DNA of 40,475 nucleotides from Tannerellaceae bacterium (GTDB lineage: Bacteria > Bacteroidota > Bacteroidia > Bacteroidales > Tannerellaceae), in the NCBI GenBank assembly GCA_021203545.1, contig JAJQAZ010000028.1, forward strand, positions 1 through 40,475, written 5' to 3'. Numbering within the stretch: position 1 is the first letter of the stretch; each line of letters opens with the position of its first letter. This document shows positions 17,590 through 26,956 of this stretch, piece by piece. A program made the position numbers and the translations under genes. The notes beneath the pieces are model-generated. The model was not told the DNA's origin and searched no databases. It worked only from the letters and a program-made list of their open reading frames with translations.

Positions 17590-17928
17590 ATCACCAAAGT
17601 AGAAAAGAGGACAGAACAGCAAAATTTCAGAGCCGGATAAAGCTCTTTTTGCTCTGTTTTTGTTCTGGTTGCTCCATGAATCCGGATGAGATGAAAGTAA
17701 CATTTTTCCGGTTTTATTTCTCTTCTCCTTACCTCTTTATAAAATGCTCATGCGGAAAATAAAAATCACCCGGCAAACTGTTATTCTTTTCACACGAAAG
17801 AGATCAATCTGTATTTTCTTAACTCCGCAAGAATCGAATATTTGGAAGCAGCCCTGTACCTGTAACCATACAGAAGATTCTCGCGAGGTTTAGTTTGACA
17901 TTTTGCCAATTTACAAAACGTCAGAATA

Positions 17929-18354
17929 TCACTCCGCTTTTATTCTTTCTACCGGGTTTTCGTTGGCCGCTTCGTAGCATTGAATAAATACGGTAATAAA
18001 AGAGATAAACAGGCAAAAAGCACCGGCAGCAACAAAAATCAATGGATTCAGGGAGATACGGTAACTATATCCGGATAACCAATCACGCATAATATACCAG
18101 ATAAAAGGGGTTGCAATCACAAAAGCGATCCCTACATACCCCATAAAAACAAACACCAGTTTTTTTAGTATCTGGGAATTATCCGAACCAAAAACTTTGC
18201 GTACGGCTACTTCACGGGAACGCTGACGAATAAAGTAAGTAGACATAGCAAACAAACCCATGAAAGAGATAACCAGTGCAATGAAGGTAAACAGCATAAC
18301 AATTTTTCCTGTCCTGATTTGGGGAACCATTGTATTTTTTAGAAGCGTATCCAT
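17929..18354 (-). CDS. FtsX-like permease, C-terminal part (after in-frame TAG)
   Basis: This piece is the last FtsX domain of the permease that begins at 20271. It has three membrane helices (GKIVMLFTFIALVISFMGLF, VFVFMGYVGIAFVIATPFIW, FVAAGAFCLFISFITVFIQ) and the conserved segment RSREVAVRKVFGSDNSQIL. The frame is identical to that of the upstream part and is open between them (AVYEQVEACYREIIGTPFKGDF), so the Met at 18354 is internal and the only break is the stop at 18421-18423. Joined, the protein would be 780 codons, normal for Bacteroidales FtsX-like permeases. Confidence 0.8.
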   Translation of the reverse strand: MDTLLKNTMVPQIRTGKIVMLFTFIALVISFMGLFAMSTYFIRQRSREVAVRKVFGSDNSQILKKLVFVFMGYVGIAFVIATPFIWYIMRDWLSGYSYRISLNPLIFVAAGAFCLFISFITVFIQCYEAANENPVERIKAE

Positions 18355-18420
18355 AAAATCCCCTTTAAAAGGAGTACCGATAATCTCCCGGTAACAGGCT
18401 TCTACCTGTTCATAAACAGC

Positions 18421-20271
18421 CTACTGATCTCCCTCTGTTTCCAGGCTTACATACCAGGGACGGTCATCTCCCCTGAAAGACTCCTCATTCCGGATACCCA
18501 ACAAAATACCATGCAAAGGTTCATTTCTGTTCTGCAGCCAAAGGTCGTCTATAATACCTGCTATAGGAACATTCCAATCGCCAAACATAACAGAAGGTGT
18601 ATCTTTATCAATTCCCATTTCACGGAGTGCCTGCCCGGAAAAATAAAAACCATCTTTGGTGGCCAGTTGATTATCCTGAATAATCTTTATCCCAAACATC
18701 TCCATGAAATCGGGATCCACATCCAGACGATACAAACCAATCTGCCCTCCTTCGTAGGAAAGTAGTTCATTATTAAACAACCCTAAAGGAAGCCCACGGC
18801 TATATCCCACCCGTTTTACTCCCGGAAGACGGGACATTTCACGCCGTAAAGTTGTAAACTCTTCGTCAGCCATGTTATTGGAAGCAAACTGCAATATATT
18901 ATTTGTGTTATAACCTAAAGGAGCTTTCAATAAATGGTTGATCTGTAAAAGCATTGTTAGAGAGGCTGTGACCAGGGATATGGTGATCATTTGCTGAAAG
19001 ACAATAAATATTTTACTAAAAACCATTTTTGTCTGGTGCCGGAACTCACCCTTCATCACATTCACCGGCTTTGCGTTAGAAATAACCACAGCCGGTAATA
19101 GTCCGGCTATTATACCAACCAAAATAATAAACAGGAATGCAACAAGTATATTTAATGGAGTCAGGATAGACTGTAAATCCAGGCGTGTTTCAAGCAATTG
19201 CCCGGCAGAAGGAAGCAACAGGTAAGCCAGAAAGAGAGCCACCCCACAGGAGATCAATGTCAAAACAACAGACTCTATAATCAGGCGTAAAAATAATTCG
19301 AGGCGTTCCGAACCCAGTAAACGCCGGGTAGCCATTTCTTTGGCCCGGAATCCGGCCTGCGCAACAGTCAGGTTTATATAATTCACCACAGCAAATAATA
19401 AAACAACAAAACCTACGGATAAGAGCGTAAGAACAAAACGATAGTTACCTTTTCGTAAAAAATGGGTATAATGGACCGGTATCTCTGAAAAATAGACATC
19501 TTTGAGGGGTACTAATATGGCTCCGCTGTACATACCTGTTCTATATGGCCAGAAAATATCCTTCAGATAAGTTTCTATCTCGTCTGTTTTGCTCTGCAGA
19601 TTTGCCTGTTCTTTCTCCTGTATAAAAAGAATGGATGAACCTACATGAGACATATTAGGATCTATAAAACCAGGCATGAGTACTTTCAGCAACTGGGACG
19701 AAATAAGCATATCGCAATAAGTAAGCGACGAGTTCCGAATATCTTCCATGACCCCTCCTACAATAACAGTTTCATTATCGGTTAATATAATCCGTTGTCC
19801 GATAGGGTCCTGACCGGGAAAACAGGCGCGGGCAAACGATTCCGAAATAATAATTTCATCCTGTGTAACAAGAGCCTGGCGGGGATCTCCCTGTAAAAGC
19901 TTAAAAGAAAACATATCAAAAAACTCTTTATCCGCAAAAGTAATATCCGCATTTACTTTTTCGCCGTTTATAAAGAAAAGCCCTTCTTTCAGAAGACTAT
20001 TTACCGTACATGTTTTATCAATCTCCGGGAAGCGGTCTTTCAGATAGTCACCCAACAAAAAAGCCATACCAAAGTTTTCCTGGCTGGCAAGAGCATATAT
20101 TTTATCCCCGTTTTCATGAAAACGGTCGGTCGATAATTCCTGTGAAGTATAGGTCGCAATCAGAATGACAAATGCCAATGATATAGAAAAACCACATATA
20201 TCAATAAAGGTATAGACTTTGTTCTTCCCTAAAAATGTGAAAAATGACTTTAAATTAAACAGATGATCCAT
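18421..20271 (-). CDS. FtsX/MacB-like ABC transporter permease, N-terminal part
   Basis: 616 residues: an N-terminal membrane helix (FIDICGFSISLAFVILIATY), a MacB-type periplasmic domain (about 45-275), a first FtsX domain with membrane helices (about 285-400, FVLTLLSVGFVVLLFAVVNYI and the loop AGFRAKEMATRRLLGSERLE), a further helix and a second periplasmic domain. It ends at TAG (18421-18423) in the middle of the protein and the frame continues in the next entry. Such permeases work with a LolD/MacB-type ATPase in lipoprotein, peptide or antibiotic transport; no ATPase gene is nearby, so the substrate is unknown. If the stop is real, the final transmembrane domain is missing. Confidence 0.85.
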   Translation of the reverse strand: MDHLFNLKSFFTFLGKNKVYTFIDICGFSISLAFVILIATYTSQELSTDRFHENGDKIYALASQENFGMAFLLGDYLKDRFPEIDKTCTVNSLLKEGLFFINGEKVNADITFADKEFFDMFSFKLLQGDPRQALVTQDEIIISESFARACFPGQDPIGQRIILTDNETVIVGGVMEDIRNSSLTYCDMLISSQLLKVLMPGFIDPNMSHVGSSILFIQEKEQANLQSKTDEIETYLKDIFWPYRTGMYSGAILVPLKDVYFSEIPVHYTHFLRKGNYRFVLTLLSVGFVVLLFAVVNYINLTVAQAGFRAKEMATRRLLGSERLELFLRLIIESVVLTLISCGVALFLAYLLLPSAGQLLETRLDLQSILTPLNILVAFLFIILVGIIAGLLPAVVISNAKPVNVMKGEFRHQTKMVFSKIFIVFQQMITISLVTASLTMLLQINHLLKAPLGYNTNNILQFASNNMADEEFTTLRREMSRLPGVKRVGYSRGLPLGLFNNELLSYEGGQIGLYRLDVDPDFMEMFGIKIIQDNQLATKDGFYFSGQALREMGIDKDTPSVMFGDWNVPIAGIIDDLWLQNRNEPLHGILLGIRNEESFRGDDRPWYVSLETEGDQ

Positions 20272-20375
20272 ATTATACCGGTTTACTCGTTTTATCTGAT
20301 TAAAAACAAAGTCTGTGCCAAAACAGTCAAAACACTAACTATCAAAACAATAACAAAACAAGTAGAATATATAAG

Positions 20376-20406
20376 ATGTACAAAAATTAGACATTAATGT
20401 ACAAAA
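20376..20406. promoter_or_regulatory. Direct repeats ATGTACAAAA spaced 21 bp, upstream of the permease gene
   Basis: ATGTACAAAA occurs at 20376-20385 and again at 20397-20406, two DNA turns apart, so both lie on the same face of the helix. A palindrome ACATTAATGT (20391-20400) overlaps the second copy. They lie 105-135 bases before the permease start, a plausible position for a regulator site. Confidence 0.4.
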
Positions 20407-20485
20407 TATTTACAGTTCCACCGATGTAGGAATGACACCCCTGCTATCAACTTAAGTATTTTTGCGGGCTTTTTGCTGACTTTTT

Positions 20486-20560
20486 GCTGGCGCAGATTTA
20501 AATCTGTGCCTAAACTAACAGACGATAAAGAAACAAAGATCAGCTAAAGCCGATTTTTTA
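20486..20560 (+). repeat. CGCAGATTTAAATCTG family repeat, copy 2
   Basis: The first 29 bases are identical to 13811-13839. The similarity to 26772 onward extends further (CTAACAGACG, TAAAGAA, AGCTAA, GCCG). This copy lacks a matching right end. The gap 20272-20789 contains no gene. Confidence 0.7.
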
Positions 20561-20612
20561 GACGGAGGGAATCCCGATAAAACCGGAATGTTCCAGGAAG
20601 ATTTATTTTAGA

Positions 20613-20656
20613 TTTAATCTATTGACAAATAGGATTTATTCTCCCCTCTTGAGAGG
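20613..20656 (+). repeat. 44-base dispersed repeat, copy B (intact hairpin end)
   Basis: Near-identical to 16944-16987 and ending in the uninterrupted hairpin CTCCCCTCTTGAGAGGAG (20641-20658). It serves as the apparent empty site for the MITE-like insertion at 16988. Confidence 0.65.
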
Positions 20657-20668
20657 AGCCGTATGTAG

Positions 20669-20718
20669 CTGGGATTACAAATCCCAGGACTCAAGGCACC
20701 GGGATTGCAAATCCCGGT
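20669..20718. repeat. Two AATCCC palindromes downstream of the efflux operon
   Basis: CTGGGATTACAAATCCCAG (20669-20687) and CCGGGATTGCAAATCCCGG (20699-20717) are perfect or near-perfect stems of the same family as those at 13897, 13926, 38004 and 38126. They lie about 70-120 bases after the outer membrane factor stop and could act as 3' end hairpins. Confidence 0.7.
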
Positions 20719-20789
20719 GATCCAGTATCCCGATGATCCAGTACAAACCTGTAGTTTTATACTTTCATCCGGAAAACTTATTCTGTCTT

Positions 20790-22178
20790 TCAGAAACCGC
20801 CACCTAATGCTTTATATAATTGTACGGTAGCTAACAACTGCTTTAACTGTGAATTGTTAAGTGCAATCTGGGCATCCAATAGGCGACGTTGGGCATCCAG
20901 GACATCCATATAACTGGTTATTCCGTTTATATATTGCAGGTACGAGAGACGGGCATAGGTATCGGCAGCTACTTCCAGGCGGGCCTGGGCTTCACGGGCC
21001 TCTTTTATTTTACGGGCACTGATGATTGCATCGTGTACCTCTTTGAAGGCTACCAGTACACTTTTTTGATAACTGTATAGTTCCTGTTCGTAACGGGCTT
21101 TTGCGGCACGTACCTTGGCTTTGTTACGTCCCATGGCAAATAAAGGGTGTATGAGGTCGAGGTTGATAAACCAGGCCGGACTTTTCAACAGATCAACCAA
21201 GTATTCACTCTCCCAGCCACCGTTACCGGTAATACGTAGTTTAGGGAACAGATCGGTCTGGGCTACTCCTACTTTGGCATTGGCTTCTACCAGTTTCTGT
21301 TCGGCACGTCGCAGATCAGGACGTCTCTGTAAAAGAGCAGACGATAACCCTACCGGCAATGATTCCGGCAATTGTTGTTCGCTAAGAGACATACCACGGG
21401 GTATTTCTTCTGCATGATATCCCAACAGGAGAGCTAAATCACTTTCTTTGATTTTTACCTGCCGTTCCAGATCCGGTAAAAGGGCTTCCGTCCGGGCCAA
21501 CTCTACTTCGGCCTGGCTAAAAGCAGTCTCGGATGTTAAACCACCCTCAAAGCGTAATTTCGCCAACCGTACACTTTCCCGGCGGGCAGCTACTGTATGG
21601 CGGATAATATAAAGTTCCCGGTCCAGCGCACACAATTCAAAGTATTTGGTTGCCACCTCGGAAACTATAGTTAATTCCAGTGCTTTCCGCGCTTCTACGC
21701 TTTGCAGATAAGCAGCCAGGGCAGCATCATTATTCCAGCGAAGGTTTCCCCACAGGTCTACTTCCCAGTTTAAAAAAGCTTTAGCCGACATTTCCGGATC
21801 ATTTTTCAACGCATCACCTCCGTAATTCAATTGCTCCTTCTGCAAATTATAGAGCATTTCGATATCCGGAATCAGTTTAGAGAACGATATACGATGCTGC
21901 TCCTTCATTTCGGTAATACGGGCAATTGCCACCTGAATATCTTTATTATTCTCTAAAGCCGTATGAATAAGATACTGCAGTACCTCATCCGTAAAAAGTT
22001 CCTGCCAGGTAAGCTCTGTTATAATAGAATCTTCAAGTGTCAACTGCCCATTATCAATTGTCAATTGATTAAGTTCCGGCAACTCCATTTCCGGGCGTAT
22101 ATAACGCTTTCCTATTTTACAGGAAGAGAGGAAAGCCACAGATAGTATAATAAACAGTATATATTTTGTTCTTCCCAT
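20790..22178 (-). CDS. RND efflux outer membrane factor (TolC/OprM/NodT family lipoprotein)
   Basis: A 462-residue OMF-family channel lipoprotein; the lipobox is SVAFLSSC with Cys20, followed by KIGKRYIRPEMELPE, the typical mature start. Two repeated OEP domains are seen (YFELCALDRELYIIRHTV to ARTEALLPDLERQ, then LLQRRPDLRRAEQKLVEANAKVGVAQTDLFPKL and the later helices). It provides the outer exit duct for the RND pump and starts 2 bases after the pump stop. Residues around 37-52 read LNQLTIDNGQLTLEDS; the DNA for this is the same repeat as at 16839, so an interspersed repeat seems to have been absorbed in frame. Confidence 0.93.
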   Translation of the reverse strand: MGRTKYILFIILSVAFLSSCKIGKRYIRPEMELPELNQLTIDNGQLTLEDSIITELTWQELFTDEVLQYLIHTALENNKDIQVAIARITEMKEQHRISFSKLIPDIEMLYNLQKEQLNYGGDALKNDPEMSAKAFLNWEVDLWGNLRWNNDAALAAYLQSVEARKALELTIVSEVATKYFELCALDRELYIIRHTVAARRESVRLAKLRFEGGLTSETAFSQAEVELARTEALLPDLERQVKIKESDLALLLGYHAEEIPRGMSLSEQQLPESLPVGLSSALLQRRPDLRRAEQKLVEANAKVGVAQTDLFPKLRITGNGGWESEYLVDLLKSPAWFINLDLIHPLFAMGRNKAKVRAAKARYEQELYSYQKSVLVAFKEVHDAIISARKIKEAREAQARLEVAADTYARLSYLQYINGITSYMDVLDAQRRLLDAQIALNNSQLKQLLATVQLYKALGGGF

Positions 22179-22180
22179 AA

Positions 22181-25100
22181 TTACTTCCTTTTTAATATTT
22201 TCTCCATTCTCATATTAGCTTTCACTTTATAGATAAGCACAAAGAAAAACGGAACAATCACAATACCGGCTGTAATAGCCACTAACATCCCGTAAAACAC
22301 GCCGGTTCCGATACTATGGCGTGCTGCCGAACCGGGGCCACTGGCTAATAAAAGAGGTAACATTCCCAATATAAACGCCAGCGATGTCATCAGAATAGGG
22401 CGGAAACGCAGGCGGGCAGCATGTATGGCAGCCTGTGCCGGCGCAATGCCCTGGTCCACCTGTACTTTAGTAAACTCTACAATCAGAATCGCATTCTTTG
22501 CGGCAAGCCCCATAAGGGTTACCAGACCAATCTGGAAATAGATATCATTATTTAATCCGCTTATCCAGATACCCAGATAAGCCCCTAACGTAGCAACCGG
22601 CAGTGAAATGATTACAGCAATCGGAACAATCCAGCTCTCATATTGTGCAGCAAGGAAAAGGAAAACAAACAGGAATACCAACGCCAGCACCATACCGGTT
22701 TTACCGTCGGTCTGTTTCTCCTGATAAGAAAGTCCACTCCAATCTACCGCTATGTTTTCCGGCAAACGCTGGTCTACAATCCGTTGTACCGCCGCCATAG
22801 CATCTCCGGTACTGTATCCCTGGGCCGGGATCGCATTAATAGAGGCTGCGTTAAACATATTAAAGCGTTTAATAGTACCCGGACCGGTTGTATAAGAAGT
22901 GGTACCCAATACCGTAAGTGGTATCATAGATCCGTTTTGTGCCCGTACAAAATAAAGCCCCAGATTATCCTGTGTAGCCCGGTATTCGGCTTCTGCCTGA
23001 ATATATACACGGTATACACGGTTAAACATATTAAAATCGTTTACATACACCGCACCTAAAAATGCTTTCATAGTAGAAAATATATCCGACAGCGGGATAC
23101 CCAGATTCTTAGCCCGGTCACGGTCTACATCAAAATACAACTGAGGGATCTCAGATTGTAACGAAGAAGATACATTCCGTAACTCCGGAGCCTGGGATGC
23201 ATATGCCAGAAATGTATCCACCGCACTTACCAGGTTATCCCAGGTTGCATCGGCACGCGCTTCCAGTTGGATTTCAAGGCCTCCGCTTTCTCCCAGGCCG
23301 GGGATTACCGGCGGACGGCTGAAATAGGCCTGTATCTCCGGATAATAATAAAACTCCCTGCGGGCAGCCTCTATGACATCTCCGACAGTCATATCCCCTC
23401 CTTTGCGTTCGCTCCAGGGTTTCAGTATAACCGTAAGCGTGGAACGACTCTGGGAAGTTCCAACCCGGTTACTGCTACCATTCACATTCTGCACATAATC
23501 CACCGCCGGATGATTCATTAGAAAGTCAACCGCACGGTCGGCAACAATCCGTGTCCGCTCCATAGTGGCACCTTCCGGCATTTCCAGTTCCACAGTAAAA
23601 TATCCCTGGTCCTCTTCCGGTATAAAACTGGTAGGTATAAAGCGGTTTAATACAAACACAAAAATCATAGCTATCCCAAAACCAGCCAGCAAACGCCGCG
23701 GATTCCGGATTACTTTTTCCACGATCCGGGTATATTTATTATTTCCGAGATTCAACCAGTAATTGATTTTCCGGAAAACAACATTTTTTTCTTTTTTGGA
23801 TGGCTTCAACAACAGGGCACACATAGCAGGACTCAATGTCAGTGCCACTATAGCCGAAATCAATACCGATACCACAATCGTAACGGTAAATTGCTTATAA
23901 AGAAGTCCTGTAATACCACCTAAAAAGGTTACCGGCACAAACACAGCAGCTAATACCAATGCGGTAGCAATCAATGCCCCGGCCAGCTCATGCATAGCTT
24001 TGTGGGAAGCCTCACGGGCCGAAAGCCCCTCTTCTTCCATAATTCGCTCCACATTTTCTACTACTACTATCGCATCATCCACCACAATACCTATGGAAAG
24101 GATAAGGCCTAACAAAGTCAGCATATTGAGCGAGAATCCCATAGCCAGCATAAAACCAAATGTACCGATCAGCGAAATAGGAACAGCCACGGTAGGCACC
24201 AAAGCCGCGCGCCAGTTCTGTAAAGAGAGGAATACAACCAAAATTACAAGGATCAGCGCTTCAAACAGGGTTTTATAGACTTCGTGAATAGATTGGGATA
24301 TATATTCCGTCATATCAAACGGGAAAATATAGTCCACCCCGTCCGGAAAGTTCCGGCTGATCTCTTTCATCTCTTTCTTTACATTCTCCGCTACTTCCAA
24401 CGCATTGGCACCCGGAAGCATATAAACAGACAGGATCGCAGCGTTTTTTCCATTCAATCCACTTTCCGTTTCATAGGATTGAGCTTCGAGGGATACACGT
24501 GCCACATCACGCAGACGTACAATGGAGCCGTCCGGATTAGCACGCACAACAATGGATTCAAACTCTTCTACCGTAGAAAGACGGCCCGGAGCCGTGATAG
24601 GCAATGTAACATCTACATTCAGAACAGGTTGTTTGCCTAATTGTCCGGCAGCCGATTCACGGTTCTGATCTTTCAGTGCACTTTGCAGGTCTTGCAAAGT
24701 AAGTCCCATGTTGGCCAGGCGGTCCGGATAAACCCATATCTGCATACCATAATAACGGCTACCAATATTGGATACCTGCCCTACCCCCGGTACTCTTCGC
24801 AAAATATCCAATACGTTGAGCGTAGCAAAGTTACTCAGATAAACATCATCAAAACGGGGATCCTCCGAAATCAGGGAAACAGTCATTAACTGGCTCGATG
24901 CCTGTTTCTCTACGGAAATACCATTCTGTATAACTTCCGCCGGCAAACGTGCTTCAGCCAGTTTCACCCGGTTTTGTACTTCTACCGAAGCAAGGTCAGG
25001 ATCAACAGAGACATCAAAAGTAACCGTTACATTCAGACTTCCGGAATTAGAACTGCTACTTTGCATATAAATCATTCCCGGAGTACCGTTCAACTGCTGT

Positions 25101-25300
25101 TCGATAGCAGTTGCCACAGCCTGCGAAACAGTCAGTGTACTGGCTCCCGGATAGGAAGCACTAATACGTACTACGGGAGGGGTAATCTTAGGGTATTGGT
25201 CTATCGGCAACATCATGACACCGATGATACCTGTAATGACTATTAATATCGAGATAACAATAGAAAATACAGGGCGTTCAATAAAAAACCACCGTTTCAT
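22181..25300 (-). CDS. RND multidrug efflux pump, inner membrane component (HAE1 family)
   Basis: This 1039-residue pump is full length. The N-terminus FFIERPVFSIVISILIVITGIIGV is the first membrane helix, followed by the porter motif QYPKITPPVVRISASYPGAS. The proton-relay aspartates are Asp408-Asp409 in SIGIVVDDAIVVVENVERIMEEEG (AcrB has 407/408). A second set of helices ends with the conserved GLAAKNAILIVEF and RFRPILMTSLAFILGMLPL. The pump exports hydrophobic or amphipathic compounds; its actual substrates cannot be read from the sequence. The start overlaps the stop of the membrane fusion gene by 4 bases, so translation is coupled. No regulator gene is adjacent. Confidence 0.96.
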   Translation of the reverse strand: MKRWFFIERPVFSIVISILIVITGIIGVMMLPIDQYPKITPPVVRISASYPGASTLTVSQAVATAIEQQLNGTPGMIYMQSSSSNSGSLNVTVTFDVSVDPDLASVEVQNRVKLAEARLPAEVIQNGISVEKQASSQLMTVSLISEDPRFDDVYLSNFATLNVLDILRRVPGVGQVSNIGSRYYGMQIWVYPDRLANMGLTLQDLQSALKDQNRESAAGQLGKQPVLNVDVTLPITAPGRLSTVEEFESIVVRANPDGSIVRLRDVARVSLEAQSYETESGLNGKNAAILSVYMLPGANALEVAENVKKEMKEISRNFPDGVDYIFPFDMTEYISQSIHEVYKTLFEALILVILVVFLSLQNWRAALVPTVAVPISLIGTFGFMLAMGFSLNMLTLLGLILSIGIVVDDAIVVVENVERIMEEEGLSAREASHKAMHELAGALIATALVLAAVFVPVTFLGGITGLLYKQFTVTIVVSVLISAIVALTLSPAMCALLLKPSKKEKNVVFRKINYWLNLGNNKYTRIVEKVIRNPRRLLAGFGIAMIFVFVLNRFIPTSFIPEEDQGYFTVELEMPEGATMERTRIVADRAVDFLMNHPAVDYVQNVNGSSNRVGTSQSRSTLTVILKPWSERKGGDMTVGDVIEAARREFYYYPEIQAYFSRPPVIPGLGESGGLEIQLEARADATWDNLVSAVDTFLAYASQAPELRNVSSSLQSEIPQLYFDVDRDRAKNLGIPLSDIFSTMKAFLGAVYVNDFNMFNRVYRVYIQAEAEYRATQDNLGLYFVRAQNGSMIPLTVLGTTSYTTGPGTIKRFNMFNAASINAIPAQGYSTGDAMAAVQRIVDQRLPENIAVDWSGLSYQEKQTDGKTGMVLALVFLFVFLFLAAQYESWIVPIAVIISLPVATLGAYLGIWISGLNNDIYFQIGLVTLMGLAAKNAILIVEFTKVQVDQGIAPAQAAIHAARLRFRPILMTSLAFILGMLPLLLASGPGSAARHSIGTGVFYGMLVAITAGIVIVPFFFVLIYKVKANMRMEKILKRK

Positions 25301-26466
25301 AATTTATTCTCCTCTCTAAGACGTTCTATTGCATCTTCATCGTTAGCGTCAATAGGAAGAACCGGCATGTTAGAGATCAGTTTGTGATATCCTTCCGTAA
25401 CGACCCGTTCATTCTCTCCCAGGCCCCGTTCTATCACCACATTATTCCCTATTTCGGGACCTATTTGTACAAAACGCTTCTCGGTTGTATCGTCCCGGCG
25501 GATGATATAAAGATAAGCACCACCTTTTTCAATGGATACCGCTTTACGGGGTACCACAATAGCCCGTTCGCGCACATCCAGTAATATTTTCACACGGGTA
25601 AACTGTCCGGGCAAAAGCCGTTGATTGGGATTAGGAAGTATCGCACGTACAGTAAAGGTTCCTGTTTTAGGGTCTACTTTCGGATCGGCAAAGTCCACAA
25701 TCCCTTTAATAGGATATTCGGAATTATCGGCCAGTGTAACCGTTACAGTCGGTTGCCACGAACGGGTAGAATCCTGTTCGCCGAATTTCACATTCCGCCG
25801 TTCGGCCCGCAGATAATCCAGTGCGGTCATCTTAAAATCTACGAATACCGTATCACTTTTTACAACCGCTGCCAGTTTCGAATTGACTCCGGGGCCAACC
25901 AGCGCACCCACATCCACAAAACGTTCGCTGATATAACCGGATATCGGAGATGTTACAGAGGTGTAACTCAACTGCAATTCCGCCAGATCAAGGTCAGCTT
26001 TATTCATTGCGATATTGGCTTCGGCATCCTCCAAAGCGGCAATGGCATTATCCAGGTCTAACTGGCTGGCAGCATGTTGTTCGTACAAGGGGCGTAACCG
26101 TTCCACATCCCGGCGTGCTTTGGCAGCCTGGGCTTCACTTTTCTTTAATTGAGCTTTAGCTTTCTCAACCCGTGCCCTGTAAGTAGCCGGATTGATCATA
26201 AAGAGAGGTTCATTCTGTTTCACCCGTTTACCTTCGGCAAACAACATTTTTTCCAAAAACCCTTCTACCCGCGCATGTACTTCCACATAGCTGGCAGCAC
26301 GAATACTTCCTACATATTCGCCAATAATCTGTACGTCTTCTTTGTGGGGAGTATCAACAATAACAATAGGTAACTGAGGTACATCTTTTTTCCGGCAACC
26401 TGTCAGGATAGTGACTAATACAATAATACAAGTAACCGGCCATACTGTCCGTTTAAAATTCTTCAT
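25297..26466 (-). CDS. RND efflux periplasmic adaptor (membrane fusion protein)
   Basis: 389 residues, the normal size of an AcrA/MexA-type adaptor that joins the pump to the outer membrane factor. A lipobox is present (VLVTILTGC, Cys24). Family segments: the biotinyl-lipoyl half motifs GSIRAASYVEVHARVEGFLEKM and ITSPISGYISERFVDVGALV on either side of a coiled hairpin (KAKAQLKKSEAQAAKARRDVERLRPLYEQ), then the beta-barrel region (VDFADPKVDPKTGTFTVRAILPNP and LLPGQFTRVKI). It is the first gene of the three-gene operon, preceded by a 748-base gene-free gap. Confidence 0.95.
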   Translation of the reverse strand: MKNFKRTVWPVTCIIVLVTILTGCRKKDVPQLPIVIVDTPHKEDVQIIGEYVGSIRAASYVEVHARVEGFLEKMLFAEGKRVKQNEPLFMINPATYRARVEKAKAQLKKSEAQAAKARRDVERLRPLYEQHAASQLDLDNAIAALEDAEANIAMNKADLDLAELQLSYTSVTSPISGYISERFVDVGALVGPGVNSKLAAVVKSDTVFVDFKMTALDYLRAERRNVKFGEQDSTRSWQPTVTVTLADNSEYPIKGIVDFADPKVDPKTGTFTVRAILPNPNQRLLPGQFTRVKILLDVRERAIVVPRKAVSIEKGGAYLYIIRRDDTTEKRFVQIGPEIGNNVVIERGLGENERVVTEGYHKLISNMPVLPIDANDEDAIERLREENKL

Positions 26467-26771
26467 AGATGCTTGCTATTAAAACCTAACTAATAACCCT
26501 TACAAACTGCTATAATCACAGGCATTTATCCTTTTTAGCAGCCAACAATCTTTCACTATCCGGGGTCAAAGCTATATATTTTAGCCGGATTAACCATCAC
26601 CCTTATAATAAAATTAACATTAAATCAGCCTTTATATTGTCTAAGGTGTCTGACCAAAAAGTAACGGAATGGCACGCAGATTACACAGATTGAACAGATT
26701 TACGCAGATAAATATTTATTAAATATATAATTATCAGATAAATAAAAAAAAGCTGTATCACCCTGTTGACC

Positions 26772-26956
26772 GCTGGCGCAGATTTAAATCTGTGCCTATA
26801 CTAACAGACGTTAAAGAAGCACGGATTAGCTAAGGCCGGGTTTTAATCTGGAGATCCGTGCCACCAAACATAAAGATGCCAGGGTGTACACCCCGGAAAA
26901 TCTATCCTTATGTTTACTGCCTGTTAGTTTTGGCACAGATTTAAATCTGCGCCAGC
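26772..26956. mobile_element. MITE-like 185-base element with about 40-base terminal inverted repeats
   Basis: Left end (26772-26796) and right end (26932-26956) are exact reverse complements over 25 bases, centred on CGCAGATTTAAATCTG, itself nearly palindromic. The similarity continues inward after a short mismatch (ACTAACAG on both sides). The left half is shared with 13811 and 20486, so this looks like the complete form of the family. No transposase gene is present. Confidence 0.65.

Larger units (their letters stand above)
16801..17928. other. Gene-free 1.1-kb repeat region between metA and the permease gene
   Basis: No open frame here looks like a protein and no tRNA is seen. From left to right it holds the metA promoter, a CAATTGACAATT repeat, a 44-base segment repeated at 20613, a MITE-like element (16988-17256), an AT-rich stretch with A-rich runs, an array of six GTAACCG-type motifs (17466-17589) and a weak hairpin with T tract (AGAGC 17629-17633 / GCTCT 17642-17646). 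Nothing specific was recognised in 17660-17928. Confidence 0.7.
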
